Program-made: the position numbers and the translations under genes
Notes under the pieces: generated by a model
What the model saw: the letters and a program-made list of their open reading frames with translations, nothing else
Database searches by the model: none
Told to the model about the DNA's origin: nothing
In this document: piece by piece, positions 45,801-56,046 of the stretch
How positions within the stretch are numbered: position 1 is the first letter of the stretch
Layout of the letters: every line of letters begins with the position of its first letter
DNA from: Juglans regia
Taxonomy: Eukaryota; Streptophyta; Magnoliopsida; Fagales; Juglandaceae
DNA: 64,000 bases
Direction of reading: 5' to 3'
Assembly (NCBI RefSeq): GCF_001411555.2
Contig: NC_049903.1
Span: 16,969,234 to 17,033,233 of the forward strand

Positions 45801-46445
45801 CAGTTTCTGATTGGTGAAGGCGTAATGGTCTCACCAGCATTGAAATCAGAAGCAATTTCAGTTGATGCATACTTTCCTGCTGGAAATTGGTTCGACCTCT
45901 TCAACTACTCGCATTCTTTGAGTGTTCATTCAGGAAGATATATCAGGCTCGATGCACCGCCTGATCATATAAACGTTCATGTTCGGGAAGGTAATATTTT
46001 GGCCATGCAAGGAGCGGCCATGACAACGCGCATAGCTCGAAAGACTCCATTCCAGCTGTTGGTGGTGGTCGGCAGTACTGGAATTACTACTGGAGAAGTT
46101 TTCTTGGATGATGGAGAGGAGGTGGTGATGGGAGGAAAAGGAGGGATATGGAGTTTAGTGAGATTCTTTGGTGGAATAGTGGGCAACAAGGTATCAGTCA
46201 GTTCAGAGGTTGTGAATGGAGGATATGCTTTGAGCCAAAAGTGGATCATAGATAAGGTGACTTTCATAGGACTGGAGAAGGGTAATAGATTGAAGGGAAC
46301 AAAATTGAAGGGAACAAAATTGAACGGAAAGCCAGTTGGAAAGACAAATCTCGACAGCCATGGACAGTTTCTTGTGGTCGAGGTCTCAAAGCTATCACTT
46401 CTTATTGGAAAGGAATTCAAGTTGGAGCTAGAATTTCTTAAATAA
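39902..46445 (+). CDS. GH31 alpha-glucosidase, secreted, 5 exons
   Basis: Glycoside hydrolase family 31, close to Arabidopsis At5g11720-type alpha-glucosidase; releases glucose from alpha-glucosides in the apoplast or vacuole. Exons 39902-40191, 41791-42515, 43986-44216, 44305-44951 and 45567-46445 join in phase to 923 residues. An N-terminal hydrophobic segment ([20 protein letters not shown]) is the signal peptide; Met22 or the second Met could also start it. Conserved blocks: [41 protein letters not shown], the nucleophile region [12 protein letters not shown] (Asp485), [11 protein letters not shown], the acid/base [12 protein letters not shown] (Asp584), and ARPIFFSFP. Several N-glycosylation sequons are present. 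Near the C-terminus [13 protein letters not shown] is a small internal repeat. Sister subfamily XYL1 (alpha-xylosidase) is less likely because its Cys-rich insert after the nucleophile is absent. Coding looks intact. Confidence 0.93.
40341..40582. mobile_element. Foldback-type MITE in alpha-glucosidase intron 1
   Basis: 242 bp with perfect 43-bp terminal inverted repeats (40341-40383 and 40540-40582) beginning TGCTATTCC. Each repeat itself contains a 10-bp stem, AGAAGTTTTC, and its inverse around a CACC loop. The core is AT-rich and ends in a poly-A run. No target duplication is obvious. Perfect arms point to a recent insertion. Confidence 0.85.
40925..41100. repeat. CAGTA-word repeat cluster
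   Basis: More than ten irregularly spaced ACAGTA/ACAGTG words (AAACAGTA, TACAGTAAT, AACAGTGC) in AT-rich intron 1 of the alpha-glucosidase gene. Probably transposon-derived; may lie in the body of the Helitron-like element that ends at 41545. Confidence 0.5.
41400..41545 (+). mobile_element. Helitron-like 3' terminus in intron 1
   Basis: Hairpin AACATGC-TTT-GCATGTT (41516-41532, perfect 7-bp stem), 9-nt spacer, then CTAG (41542-41545) followed by T. Matches the terminus ending at 1029 in hairpin, spacer length and ~130 bp of upstream sequence. The 5' end is unknown and could be anywhere in intron 1. Confidence 0.65.
41553..41588. repeat. (AT)n microsatellite
   Basis: Simple AT tract just after the Helitron-like terminus in intron 1 of the alpha-glucosidase gene. 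Confidence 0.85.
42822..42857. repeat. Compound (TA)n(TG)n microsatellite
   Basis: Simple repeat in intron 2 of the alpha-glucosidase gene. Confidence 0.85.
43174..43336 (-). mobile_element. tRNA-derived SINE, Au family type
   Basis: 163 bp in intron 2 of the alpha-glucosidase gene, flanked by a perfect 20-bp duplication (43154-43173 and 43337-43356). Read on the minus strand it has a pol III box A (TAGCTCAACTGG, ~43315-43326) and box B (AGTTCGAGTCCC, ~43276-43288), and ends in a short poly-A (T-run at 43174-43181). The 3' part (ACCGAGGGTGTTCGGGCTAG on the plus strand) matches my memory of the Au SINE consensus of angiosperms. The perfect duplication indicates a young insertion. Confidence 0.85.
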
Positions 46446-47842
46446 ATCATTATTAGCGGCATATAATTATTGCTCGCCTAAAGTGTCAACAAAAATCGAT
46501 TTGCCAATAAGCATTTGTGGCTTCGAAATTATATCTTTGGCATATGATTAAAAAATAATTACCTCAAGTTAAAATGCATTTCTTTGTTCCATCTAGCTTA
46601 AAAATTTGTGTCCAAACGTTGAGAAACTTCAAAAATTTCACATCCATCTTGTCAAGAATGGAAACGAGAGGGTGAGGTTATATGTTCATCCCATTCGATC
46701 ATGGCACATCTTTTCAATTATTTTTATGTCGAACTCAAGAACTTTAGATTGGTGTCAGTAACCCACTTAACCCTATTTACCCAATCTGTATACCATGAAA
46801 TGGATTGATACGTAGTCCAAATTCTAATAACACCTAAATTACATCAAATTTAGTGATTTCTCGAGTTCACTAAAAAATCATAGAGAGACGCTTCCAACCC
46901 AATGTCCTGAGCATCCTCGTTGGATTATGTAAATGCAAATCTAATGAGGAGTTTGGCTAATAGACCTAAAAAATAGTCTATATTGGATTTGCAACTTCAA
47001 AAGGATATGACTTTTAGCTACAGTAATTTGAGATTGGTGGTTATATTTGGTGGTCACTATAGCATGACCAAAAAGAATAAAAAATATTTTCTTCCTTGCA
47101 ATCTCTCTCTCTTCCCTCAATTTTTGCTTCTAATGAACTTTTTTTTTTTCTTCACGTGTTCTTCCTCTCCAGCAACACTTGTGTTTCGTTGTCCTTTTTT
47201 TTTTTTATCTTTTTTTTTCCTGTTGCATTAATAGCAGCAATTGCTAAACCCAATTTTTTCCTTGTAGCATTAAGAGCATTAATTGTTGTATACTTAACAA
47301 TTGTATTAATTTTTCAATTAATGTTTGTCTCATGAATGGTTGTATACTCCAAGTCTCATATTGTATAACATTAATATTTCTATGTAACTCTTAGTTTAGA
47401 AAAAAAAAAAAAATTAATAGAACAAAAAAATTGAAATTTTTTTTATTAAATTTATATTATTTTATTATTATTTTGACTAATAGATGAATAATACAATGTA
47501 GGAATAAGTTTTGAGTGGAATATCCAAATGCAAAATCATGTCGTATTATGTAAATTTTACATTTGCATTTGCATAATCCAATGTTAATGCTCACAAATCC
47601 ATTTTTACACTTCAATAAAAAATGGACACAAACTTTTTATATTACTTGCAGTAGAACTGATCTTAGGTGATTGTAACAAACTCTCTCGAGCTTTTCTCTT
47701 CCTGCGTATTCACTCTCTCTCTCTCTCTCTCTCACACTCTCCTCAACACCCGCACCGAAGGCTGGGAAAGAAAAGAAAAGAACTCAAGACTTCATACTTC
47801 ATGAGCATACTATCAAGACTACTAGAAATGAGGTTCACAAAA
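46446..47842. other. Intergenic downstream of alpha-glucosidase
   Basis: 3' UTR (AATAAA overlaps the stop region at 46441-46446) then AT-rich sequence with T- and A-runs and a (CT)n run at 47713-47733. No gene. The last bases are the left target flank of the chromovirus. Confidence 0.6.
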
Positions 47843-48410
47843 TGTAACAATCGGGCCAGGTGAACCATATGATGAGGAAGATTGCGGAAGAGAGGCTTGG
47901 TCTCGCGAAAGGAATGAGAAGAATAGAGTTCGGGTTCAAAAGGGAAGAACATGTGTCGGCTTGTACTTGCTGTCGAAGAGAAGTGAATTGAAGACTCTGC
48001 TTCGGGAGATTAGGCATATGAAGATAAGGGCTTGGGATGGACCAAGTTTATGATGGGCTTGATGGGGGTTGTCGTGGGTCACAACCAGTTTGAGTCTTAA
48101 GAGTTTAGTGGTCTTTAATTAGTAGTACTGTAGATAAATTGGGCCTTGGGCCGTAACATTGGGTTTGTTTTTATTATATTTCCTGCTTTTAGTCTTGTAG
48201 AGTAGGCCCACGTTGAGGGCATCAGTATGTAAGGGTTTGTCTATCTATTTGAGGGCATCAGTATGTAAGGATTTGTCTATCTGTTTTAGGGTTTTATCAG
48301 AAAAGTATCAGAACTCTCTATTTCTTTCTTACAACTTTCTCTGGAGGTACTCACCTTCGAAGTGAGATTTGCTTGCTATTAATACAAGTTTATTTTATAG
48401 ATCTGTTACA
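47843..48410 (+). repeat. 5' LTR of the chromovirus
   Basis: 568 bp, TG...CA. It carries an internal direct duplication of GAGGGCATCAGTATGTAAGG-type sequence (about 48216-48285) that is single in the right LTR, which explains most of the length difference. Confidence 0.9.
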
Positions 48411-48414
48411 TTTT

Positions 48415-48426
48415 TGGTATCCAAGA
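48415..48426 (+). other. Primer-binding site
   Basis: TGGTATCCAAGA, four bases after the LTR; resembles the complement of the 3' end of initiator tRNA-Met (TGGTATCAGAGC) with mismatches. Confidence 0.55.
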
Positions 48427-48462
48427 GATACGATCTTTGTGCAAATACAAGCTTTTTCTATG

Positions 48463-49909
48463 GTTGAAGGGACAAGACTAAACCAGCTCCAAGATGGCTT
48501 GACTGCTCTGAACAAAGCGACTGATGCTCAATATGGCAAGATGGAGAATTAGTTCCACAGCCTGGAAGGTTAGTATCACAACTTGGAAACTGAGATGGTA
48601 GCCCTGAAAAACACTGTCCAGCAACAATTAGCAGCTTTAACTCATGAGCTATAGAAAAAGAATCAAGGCCCTCACCAAGGAGAATCTTCCTCGAGGCTGC
48701 ATTATCGAGATGAGAATAACTAGTCACATGGGGAGGTGCACACAAGGTTAGTCCGCCTGGATTTCCTGGTGTTTCAAGGAGAGGACCCAACTGGATGGCT
48801 CTACAAGGTAAATCACTTTTTTGCTTTTCACAACACACCACCCACCCAACACATGAGGTTAGTGTCTTTTCACCTGGAAGGACAAGCTATGATTTGGTTC
48901 CAAGGGATGGAAGAATTGGGCCAGATATCTGATTGGGATGCTTTTGTGAGGGCACTAGTAATAAGATTTGGTCCTAACCCATATGATGACTCCATAAAGG
49001 CCTTAACTAAGCTAAGACAAGTAGGGTCAGTGGAGGACTATAAGTCCAGGTTTGAAACTTTATCCAATAGGTTAAGAGGCTTATCTGACACCTATAAACT
49101 CAATTGCTTTCTGAGTGGACTAAATGATGAAATAAGGATGTATGTGAGGATGTTTAACCCATCAACTTTGTCTACTGCCTACATCCTTTCCAAGCTACAA
49201 GAAGAAACCATGAACTTGTAAAAAAAACCTAACAAAACCATTTTTTCCCATCCACCAAAACCTGCCCATTCTAGCCACCAGAAAAATCCTTACCCATAGA
49301 AAACCTCAATACCCATCCAGAAAATCAACCAAAACCAAATGAAAGAGAGGAGGGATAAATGATTATGCTACCATTGTGATTCTAAGTGGATCCCTAGTCA
49401 TAGATGTCTAAATCCTAAGTTATACCTCTTGGAAGAAGTATTACACGAACTCAAAGAAGACATTGGGCATAACTTAACCACCCCTGAGATGGAAGGAGAA
49501 ATGGAAGTGTTGAGGTTAGATCCTACTCAGGATAATCCGGAAATCTCTCTATATGCCATTATGATTATGGGGTCACACAACTCCAAAACTATGAGGGTTA
49601 AGGGGAAGATAGGGGCCACGTGGGTGACCATTCTCATTGATACTGGGTCAACCCATAATTTTTTAGACCCTGCCATTGTGGAAATAAGTAAGTTGTCTCT
49701 AAACATTACTGAAACAGTTAAGGTAAGGGTCGCCAGTGGAGAATTACTGCCTAGCTGGGGCAAAAGTGAAGGAGTAGGAGTATGGATCTAGGGTGTGAAG
49801 TTTCTCTTGGATGTGCATGTTTTAACCTTGGCAGGTTGTGATATGGTAATGGAAGTCCAATGGCTCCAAACATTAGGCCCAATCCTATGGAACTTTGCGT
49901 AGTTAGCTA
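48463..49909 (+). pseudogene. Chromovirus gag and protease, broken
   Basis: Gag frame opens at ATG 48463. Retrotransposon gag core is clear at 48736-49221 (DFLVFQGEDPTGWLYKV, then ISDWDAFVRALVIRFGPNPYDD and VEDYKSRFETLSNRLRGL). A CCHC-type zinc knuckle (CYHCDSKWIPSHRC) follows near 49367. The aspartic protease active site DTGSTHNF lies near 49638-49661. The frame is interrupted by TAG at 48550, 48571, 48652, 48721 and 49297, TAA at 49219 and TGA at 49360, so no functional polyprotein can be made. The region ends where the hAT MITE begins. Confidence 0.85.
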
Positions 49910-50604
49910 TAGGGGTGTAACCGGTCCGGTCCGGTCCGGTCCGGTTTTGGATTAAATCTAGGACCGAACCGGTATGTACCGGTTTTGTATTTTTCAAAAC
50001 CGATTAGGCACCGGTTACCCTCCTAAACCGGTACTTCCGGTTTTACAGGTTTCCGGTCCGGTCCGGTTTTCCGATTTTTTTAAAATGTAAGTTTCACAAT
50101 TTATCATTAAAAATTTATTTATAATTTTTTTTATTTAAAAAAAGCTGTTTTATACTTTTATTAATATATTAGACTATATAATAGTATTATTATTAGACTA
50201 TTGGTATAATTATAAGTTATATATTAGTATTAGTTATAAATTTTTAGTGATTTAGTATTAACATTTTATGTAATAATTTATAAATTATAATAAGAAATTA
50301 TTTCATATATGAATATATATATTATATATAAAATTTATAATTATACATTATATATATAACTTATATATATTAATATTTAATATATATAAAATATTTTGTA
50401 TAAAACTTATATATAAAAATATTATTTTTTTATTTTTTTTAATCAACCGGTCCGGTCTGGGCCAAAAAATCCTAGAACCGGAATCGGCCAGTTTTTACAT
50501 TTTAAAAACCGGTTCCGGACATGATCGGTTCAAAACCGGTAAAATCGGTCCGGTTCGGTTCGATCCGGTCCGGACCGGTTTTTCGGTTTGAGTTTACACC
50601 CCTA
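49910..50604. mobile_element. hAT-type MITE with CCGGT-rich ends, in pol
   Basis: 695 bp, ends TAGGGGTGTAA and, inverted, the same. Flanked by a perfect 8-bp duplication GTTAGCTA (49902-49909 and 50605-50612). Subterminal regions are runs of GGTCC/CCGGT, the core is almost pure AT. No coding. A second copy in opposite orientation is at 54208-54909. It inserted after the chromovirus, whose protein similarity resumes directly beyond it. Confidence 0.9.
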
Positions 50605-52085
50605 GTTAGCTATGAGATTTTCTTACAAAAGAACAACAGTGCAGCTAAAGGGTCTAGTTGCGATTCAACTAATAGAAGAAGGGTCTCTAAACTAGGGGAA
50701 CAAGTTGGAAAATAAAGGGGTCCTACTACACTTGATACAAGAAACTGAAAATGGTGATTTGCTGGAACAAGAAAGTCTAGCAGCTGAAATACAGCTATTG
50801 CTGGAGGAATTTTTTGTCATTTTTTGTGAACCTAAGGGATTACCCCTACTAGATCATTAATTTGTTACCTGGAACAAAGCCAATTTCAATAAGGCCCTAT
50901 CGTTACCCCTACTACCAAAAGGATAAGATAGAGAAGATTGTGAAGGAACTCTTAGCTTCAGGGGTTATACAACCTAGCCAAAACCCTTTTTCATCCCCAG
51001 TTTTATTGGTGAGGAAGGCGGATGGCACATGGTGCCTTTGTGTGGACTATAGGGGACTCAATAGCATTACCATTAAGGATAAGTTTCCAATCCCAGTAGT
51101 TGAAGAGTTAATGGATGAGCTCCACGGTGCTAAAATCTTCTCTAAGCTGGACCTAAGGTCGGGTTACCACCAAATTCGGGTTAAATGCGAAGATATTCAA
51201 AAAATAGCTTTTAGAATCCATGAGGAGCATTATGAATTCTTGGTAATGCCTTTTGGGCTAACCAATGCCCCTCTACTTTCCAAAGTCCCATAAATGAAGT
51301 TTTCAGACCACATCTAAGGAGATTTATTTTGGTCTTCTTTGATGACATATTGGTGTATAGTAAGAGTGAAGAGGAACACCTGAGGCACCTAAGAGTGACC
51401 CTGGAGATCCTAAGGCAGCACCAACTCTTCGCCAAGAGATCCAAGTGCAAGTTTGGTAGTTTGGAAGTGGCATACTTGGGACACAATCTTTGGACAGGGG
51501 GTTAAAAAAGATCCTGAAAAATTGCTGGTTATGAAACAATGGCACTTCCTATCATATTCTCAAGGCTCTTAGGGGTTTTATAGGCTTAACCGGGTGCTAC
51601 CGAAGATTCATCAAGGGATATGGGGACATTGCTACCCCACTTACAGAAATGTTAAAAAAAGACAGATTTGTATGGTCTGAAGAGTCTAGAGAGGCATTTC
51701 AGAAACTGAAGGAGGCCGTTATGCACCCTCATGTACTTGCCTTATCGGATTTCTCATTATCCTTTACCATAGAATGCGACACGTCAGGAATAGCCATAGG
51801 GGCAGTTCTAATGCAGAGGGGACGGCCCAAAGCTTTTTTCAGCCATGTCCTAAGGGGGAGGGTTCGGGGTATGTCAGCTTACGAGAGAGAATTTTTTGCC
51901 TTGGTGTCGACAATGCAAAAATGGAGACCCTACTTATTAGGAAGACCCTTTGTGGTGAAAACAGGCCAACAAAGTTTGAAATATCTGCTGGACCAGAAAG
52001 TGGGCACTCCAATACATCAATAGTGGATAACCAAACTGCTGGGATATGATTTTTTTTTTTAGTACAAGAAAAGTTTAAAAAATAG
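50605..52085 (+). pseudogene. Chromovirus reverse transcriptase and RNase H, broken
   Basis: Reverse transcriptase blocks: [70 protein letters not shown], then after a frameshift near 51275 the catalytic FFDD. RNase H follows: TIECDTSGIAIGAVLMQ and SAYEREFFALV. Several stops (for example before 50862 and at 51291-51293) confirm decay. Confidence 0.88.
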
Positions 52086-52086
52086 G

Positions 52087-53591
52087 GTGGCTGACGCTCT
52101 GTCCAGAAAAGAGGAATTGGAGGAATGCTCTCTATCACTTATATCCTTTCCCACTATGGATTGGATGGATGAGTTGGAGGCGGCATATGGATGTGATGAA
52201 CAACTACAATTGCTCATATCTCAGTTTAAGGAAGGGAAGTCAACTTCAGTTTTTTCAATGATGGATAATATCCTACTGTATAAGGATAGGCTTTACATTC
52301 CCAACCAAGAAGCCTTTAAAACTAAGTTGTTGGAACTGATGCACAGTAGCCCATGGGGGGCCATGTCGGGTTTGACAAGACTATTCATAAGCTCAGACGA
52401 GAGTTCTATTGGTCAGGTCTAAAAAGGGAGGTCAAGCAATTCATCCGGAACTGTGATGTATGCCAAAGGGTGAAGATTGATAACACCATTCCAAGCAGAC
52501 TCTTACAACCCCTACCGATACCCCACCAACCTTGGATGCACATCACTATGGATTTTGTGGAAGAGCTCCCTATCTCTAATGGGTGGTCGTGGATAGGCTA
52601 ACCAAGTATACAAGTATAGCCACTTCACCCCACTCAAACACCTCTACACAACCATGACAGTAGTTGAACTATTTTTGAAACACGTCTACAAGCTCCATGG
52701 GTTGCCCTCATCTATAGCGTCGGATCGGGACAACACATTCACTAGTAACTTTTGGAAGGAGCTTTTTACGCTTCAGGGGGTCGAAATGAACATGAGCACA
52801 TCTTACCACCCTCAAACAGATGGTCAGACTAAGTCAGTTAACAAGACACTGGAAAATTATCTGAAATGCTTCACTAGAGACCATCCTAAAGACTGGTCAC
52901 AATGGATCCCACTTGCTGAGTGGTGGTACAACACCACACAAATCCTATCTACGAAAGTTAGCCCTTTTGAAGCTTTGTAAGGATACCAGCCCTAGTGGAT
53001 CCTTAGCTACGTGCTTGGAGCAACAAAGCTGGAAGCAGTGGAGACCACTCTGAGAACAAGGGGTCACATATCCCTTTTACTGGGGCAAAACCTACAAAAA
53101 GCATAGGAGAGAATGAAAAAGTACTCTGATCTAAGGAGTAAGGAACAAAATTTTGAAATAGGTGACTAGGTGTACCTAAGGCTCCAGCCCTACTGCCAGA
53201 TCTCAGTCGAGCACCACTATAATATCAAGTTAGCCCTTAGATATTTCGAATCTTACCAGATCTTGCAAAAAATTGGTGCTGACGCAAAGAGGTTAGATCT
53301 CCCTCCTAATTCTCGAATTCACCATATGTTCGTTTCACAACTAAAGAAGAAGTTGGGATATAAGATTACCGTGGTGCTGTCATTGTCTTCCGTTGATCAG
53401 TTTGGAATCTCGAAGCCCAAACTTGTGGAGGTACTGAAATGCCGCATGTTGAGGTTCAAGAATAGACCCAAGGTGGAGGTCCTCGTGCACTGGCAAGGGC
53501 AAACCGAAGAAGAAGCTACATGGGAAGAGTTTACGCATATGAAAGAAGCCTATCTCGACCTTTGGGCAAGGTGCTCTGATAGGGAGGGTAC
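52087..53591 (+). pseudogene. Chromovirus integrase and chromodomain, broken
   Basis: The integrase zinc domain (GHVGFDKTIHKLRREFYW..CDVCQRVK) is split by a frameshift in the G-run near 52357. The core has MDFVEELP, IASDRDNTFTSNFWKEL and HPQTDGQTKSVNKTLENYL, giving the D, D, E positions, but stops lie between. A C-terminal chromodomain (VEVLKCRMLRFKNRPKVEVL, VHWQGQTEEEATWEE) at about 53420-53560 assigns the element to the chromoviruses. The frame runs on into the right LTR. Confidence 0.88.
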
Positions 53592-54118
53592 TGTAACAAT
53601 CGGACCAGGTGAACCATACGATGAGGAAGATTGCGGGAGAGAGGCTTGGTCTTTTGAAAGGAAAGGGAAGAATGGAGTTAGGGCTCAGAAGGGAAGAACG
53701 TGTGTCGGCTTGTACTTGCTGTTGAAGAGAAGTGAACTGAAGACTTTGCTACGTGGGATTAGGCATCTAAAGACAAGGGTCGGGGATGGGCCAAGTTTAT
53801 GATGGACTTGTTGTGGGTTGTCGTTGGTCATAGCCAATTTGAGTCTTAAGAGTTTAGTGGTCTTTAATTAGTAGTATTGTAGATAAGTTGGGCCATGGGC
53901 CGTAACATTGGGTTTGCTTTTATTATATTTCCTGCTTTCAATCCTGTAAAGTTGGCCCATGTTGAGGGCATTAGTATGTAAGGGTTTGTCTATCTGTCTT
54001 AGGTTTAATCAGAAAAATATTAGAACTCTCTGTTTCTCTCTTACAACTTTCTCTAGAGGTCCTCACACTCAAAGTGAGATTTGCTATCAATGTAAATTTA
54101 TTTTATAAATCTGTTACA
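53592..54118 (+). repeat. 3' LTR of the chromovirus
   Basis: 527 bp, TG...CA, preceded by the polypurine tract and followed by the CAAAA target duplication. Confidence 0.9.
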
Positions 54119-54207
54119 CAAAAATACAGGTAGGGAAAAATTACATAAAACAAATAAAGAAGCGGATTGAACTACTAAGAATTGGTAGTTACCTCAGTTT
54201 TTACTAG

Positions 54208-54909
54208 TAGGGGTGTAAACTCAAATCGGAAAACTGGAAAACCGGACCAGACCGGACCGGTTTTACCTGTTTTGAACCGGTCCGGTCCGGAACCGGTTTT
54301 TAAAACTTAAAAACCGGCCGGTTCCGGGATTTTTTGGACCGGACCGAACCGGTTGATTAAAAAAAATAAAAAATAATATTTTTATATATAAGTTTTATAC
54401 AAAATATTTTATATATATATTAAATATTAATATATATAAGTTTTATATATAATGTATAATTATAAATTTTTATGTGAAATTTTATATATAACATATATAT
54501 TCATATATGAAATAATTTCTTATTATAATTTATAAATTATTACATAAAATGTTAATACTAAATCACTAAAAGTTTATAACTAATACTAATATATAACTTA
54601 TAACTATACCAATAGTCTAATATTAATACTATTATATAGTCTAATATATTAATAAAAGTATAAAACAGTTTTTTTTAAATCAATTTTTTTTTATAAACAA
54701 ATTTTTAATGACAAATTGTGAAATTTACATTTTAAAAAAATCGGAAAACCGACCGGACCGGACCGGACTGGAAACCGGTAAAACCGGAAGTACCAGTTTA
54801 GGAGGGTAACATGTGCGTAATCGGTTTTGAAAAATACAAAACCGGTACATACCGGTTTGGTCCTAGATTTTATCCAAAACCGGACCGGACCGGACCGGTT
54901 ACACCCCTA
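54208..54909. mobile_element. hAT-type MITE, inverted copy
   Basis: 702 bp with TAGGGGTG...CACCCCTA ends and a perfect 8-bp duplication TTTACTAG (54200-54207 and 54910-54917). It is the reverse complement of the element at 49910-50604 along essentially its whole length. It landed outside the chromovirus, 89 bases past the right LTR. Confidence 0.9.
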
Positions 54910-55019
54910 TTTACTAGAGACAGATTGGATCTGAAAAAAGGTAATAAAGTAAAACTAAAAGAGATTCTGGATGCTAGAGATAGATTGGAGAGGCGTACAT
55001 AATCTAAAAAATCTGGAGT

Positions 55020-56046
55020 TAACCTGGGGAGTGGTTCGGCCATTAAAGTTAGAAGAGCAGCCCTCCAATAGCCCTGCGACATGGAAGAGGTTTATTGTGT
55101 TTATTCTACATCTGCATACACCCTATTAGAGACTCTACACCCCTCCCTTGCTCCATCGTTTTCCATGTCTCCCTCACTCCTTCGATTATCATTCTCAGGC
55201 CTTGTGTTCAAAATGATAGGTCCTAATGTTTTTCATGATTCAAAAGCATTTTCATGGAAATAGCAAAACAAGAATAGTTCTGAGAGCATATATCTTGGCA
55301 AGCCGACAGATTCACATGATGTTCCATAGGGCCATTGAAATCATTAGCAAAGTAGCCATATCGTAGGCCAGTTGAAGATACGAAACTGAGGAGTTGAATT
55401 GATTGCCATTTCTATTTGCATTATTCTTACAACTTGAATGTAGAAAAAGAGAAGTATCGGTTGGAATGCATTCACCATTTGCTTGAACACGAAATCCCGA
55501 CAGACAAGAGCAAGTTCCACTCGGAGGCTTTCTCGTGCAGAATCCAATTTTCCCACAAAAGAAAGGAATATGGCAATCATCGACCAGACTAGATAATTTT
55601 GTCACCCAATTGTCGCCGATGAAGCTGATGATGACAAATTTGCCTTCAGATCCCAACTTTCCAATCCTAAAATCCGATGGACTGCTCAAAGGTACCTGAA
55701 TCACAGTCATGGATCCATCACTTTGTAACAAATACAAACAGGTACCATTTATAGCCAGGAACGAAACCTCCCCATATGAGTTCTTGAAAGCCTTTTCACG
55801 TATCAAAAGCTTGAAATAAGTCATCTTTTTCCATTGCAGCAACAAATCCCCGTTGGTCACCAGAAGTCGATAATCATCGACTGGGTGGTGCGAAATCTGT
55901 GTGGCCGAGAGCTTGGAGAACACGATTTCTGTGACTTTCTTGTGATGATTGTGTGGTGAGGTCTAATTAGTTTATTGTGTTTTTGTCTATGTGTCGCCGT
56001 GTGAATGGAGGGCTGCTCTTCTAAGGTTAATAGCCAGACTGCTCTG
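55020..56046. mobile_element. TIR element carrying a gene fragment (Pack-MULE-like)
   Basis: A perfect 19-bp inverted repeat, TTAGAAGAGCAGCCCTCCA, lies at 55049-55067 and inverted at 56006-56024. Weaker inverted similarity extends outward (GGCCATTAA against GGCTATTAA and beyond). Between the arms is a minus-strand receptor-kinase gene fragment. Long imperfect arms around a captured gene piece fit Pack-MULEs. No 9-bp duplication was located, so superfamily and exact ends are uncertain. Confidence 0.55.
55245..55935 (-). pseudogene. S-domain receptor-kinase ectodomain fragment
   Basis: Fragment of a G-type lectin S-receptor-like serine/threonine kinase, close in my memory to At5g35370/SD2-5-type proteins. 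In order it shows the end of the lectin domain (LLLQWKKMTYFKL), the S-locus glycoprotein region, an EGF-like block (IPFFCGKIGFCTRKPPSGTC) and the start of a PAN domain (NLSACQDICSQNYSCFAIS). A frameshift near 55365 separates the EGF part from the PAN part. The N-terminal lectin half, transmembrane segment and kinase are all absent. It lies wholly between the inverted repeats of the TIR element, so capture and truncation are the likely history. Confidence 0.8.

Larger units (their letters stand above)
47843..54118 (+). mobile_element. Ty3/gypsy chromovirus, both LTRs, decayed
   Basis: LTRs 47843-48410 and 53592-54118 start TGTAACAATCGG and end CTGTTACA. The whole is flanked by a perfect 5-bp duplication CAAAA (47838-47842 and 54119-54123). 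The primer-binding site TGGTATCC (from 48415) resembles the initiator tRNA-Met type, and a polypurine tract AGGGAGGG (53581-53588) precedes the right LTR. Domain order is gag, protease, reverse transcriptase, RNase H, integrase, chromodomain, as in Metaviridae chromoviruses. Stops and frameshifts break both gag and pol, and a hAT MITE (49910-50604) sits in pol. The two LTRs differ by many substitutions and an indel, so the copy is old and not autonomous. Confidence 0.92.

Noticed and set aside
39902..46445. Identification as alpha-xylosidase XYL1
   Set aside because: XYL1 has a Cys-rich insert after the nucleophile motif; here the sequence goes directly to [21 protein letters not shown], as in alpha-glucosidases.
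53592..53802. Extension of the chromodomain protein into the right LTR as a separate gene
   Set aside because: The frame simply remains open across the LTR start; the same LTR sequence occurs at 47843 without any upstream coding.
55036..56040. Functional S-domain receptor kinase
   Set aside because: No lectin N-terminus, transmembrane segment or kinase; a frameshift breaks the remaining part.
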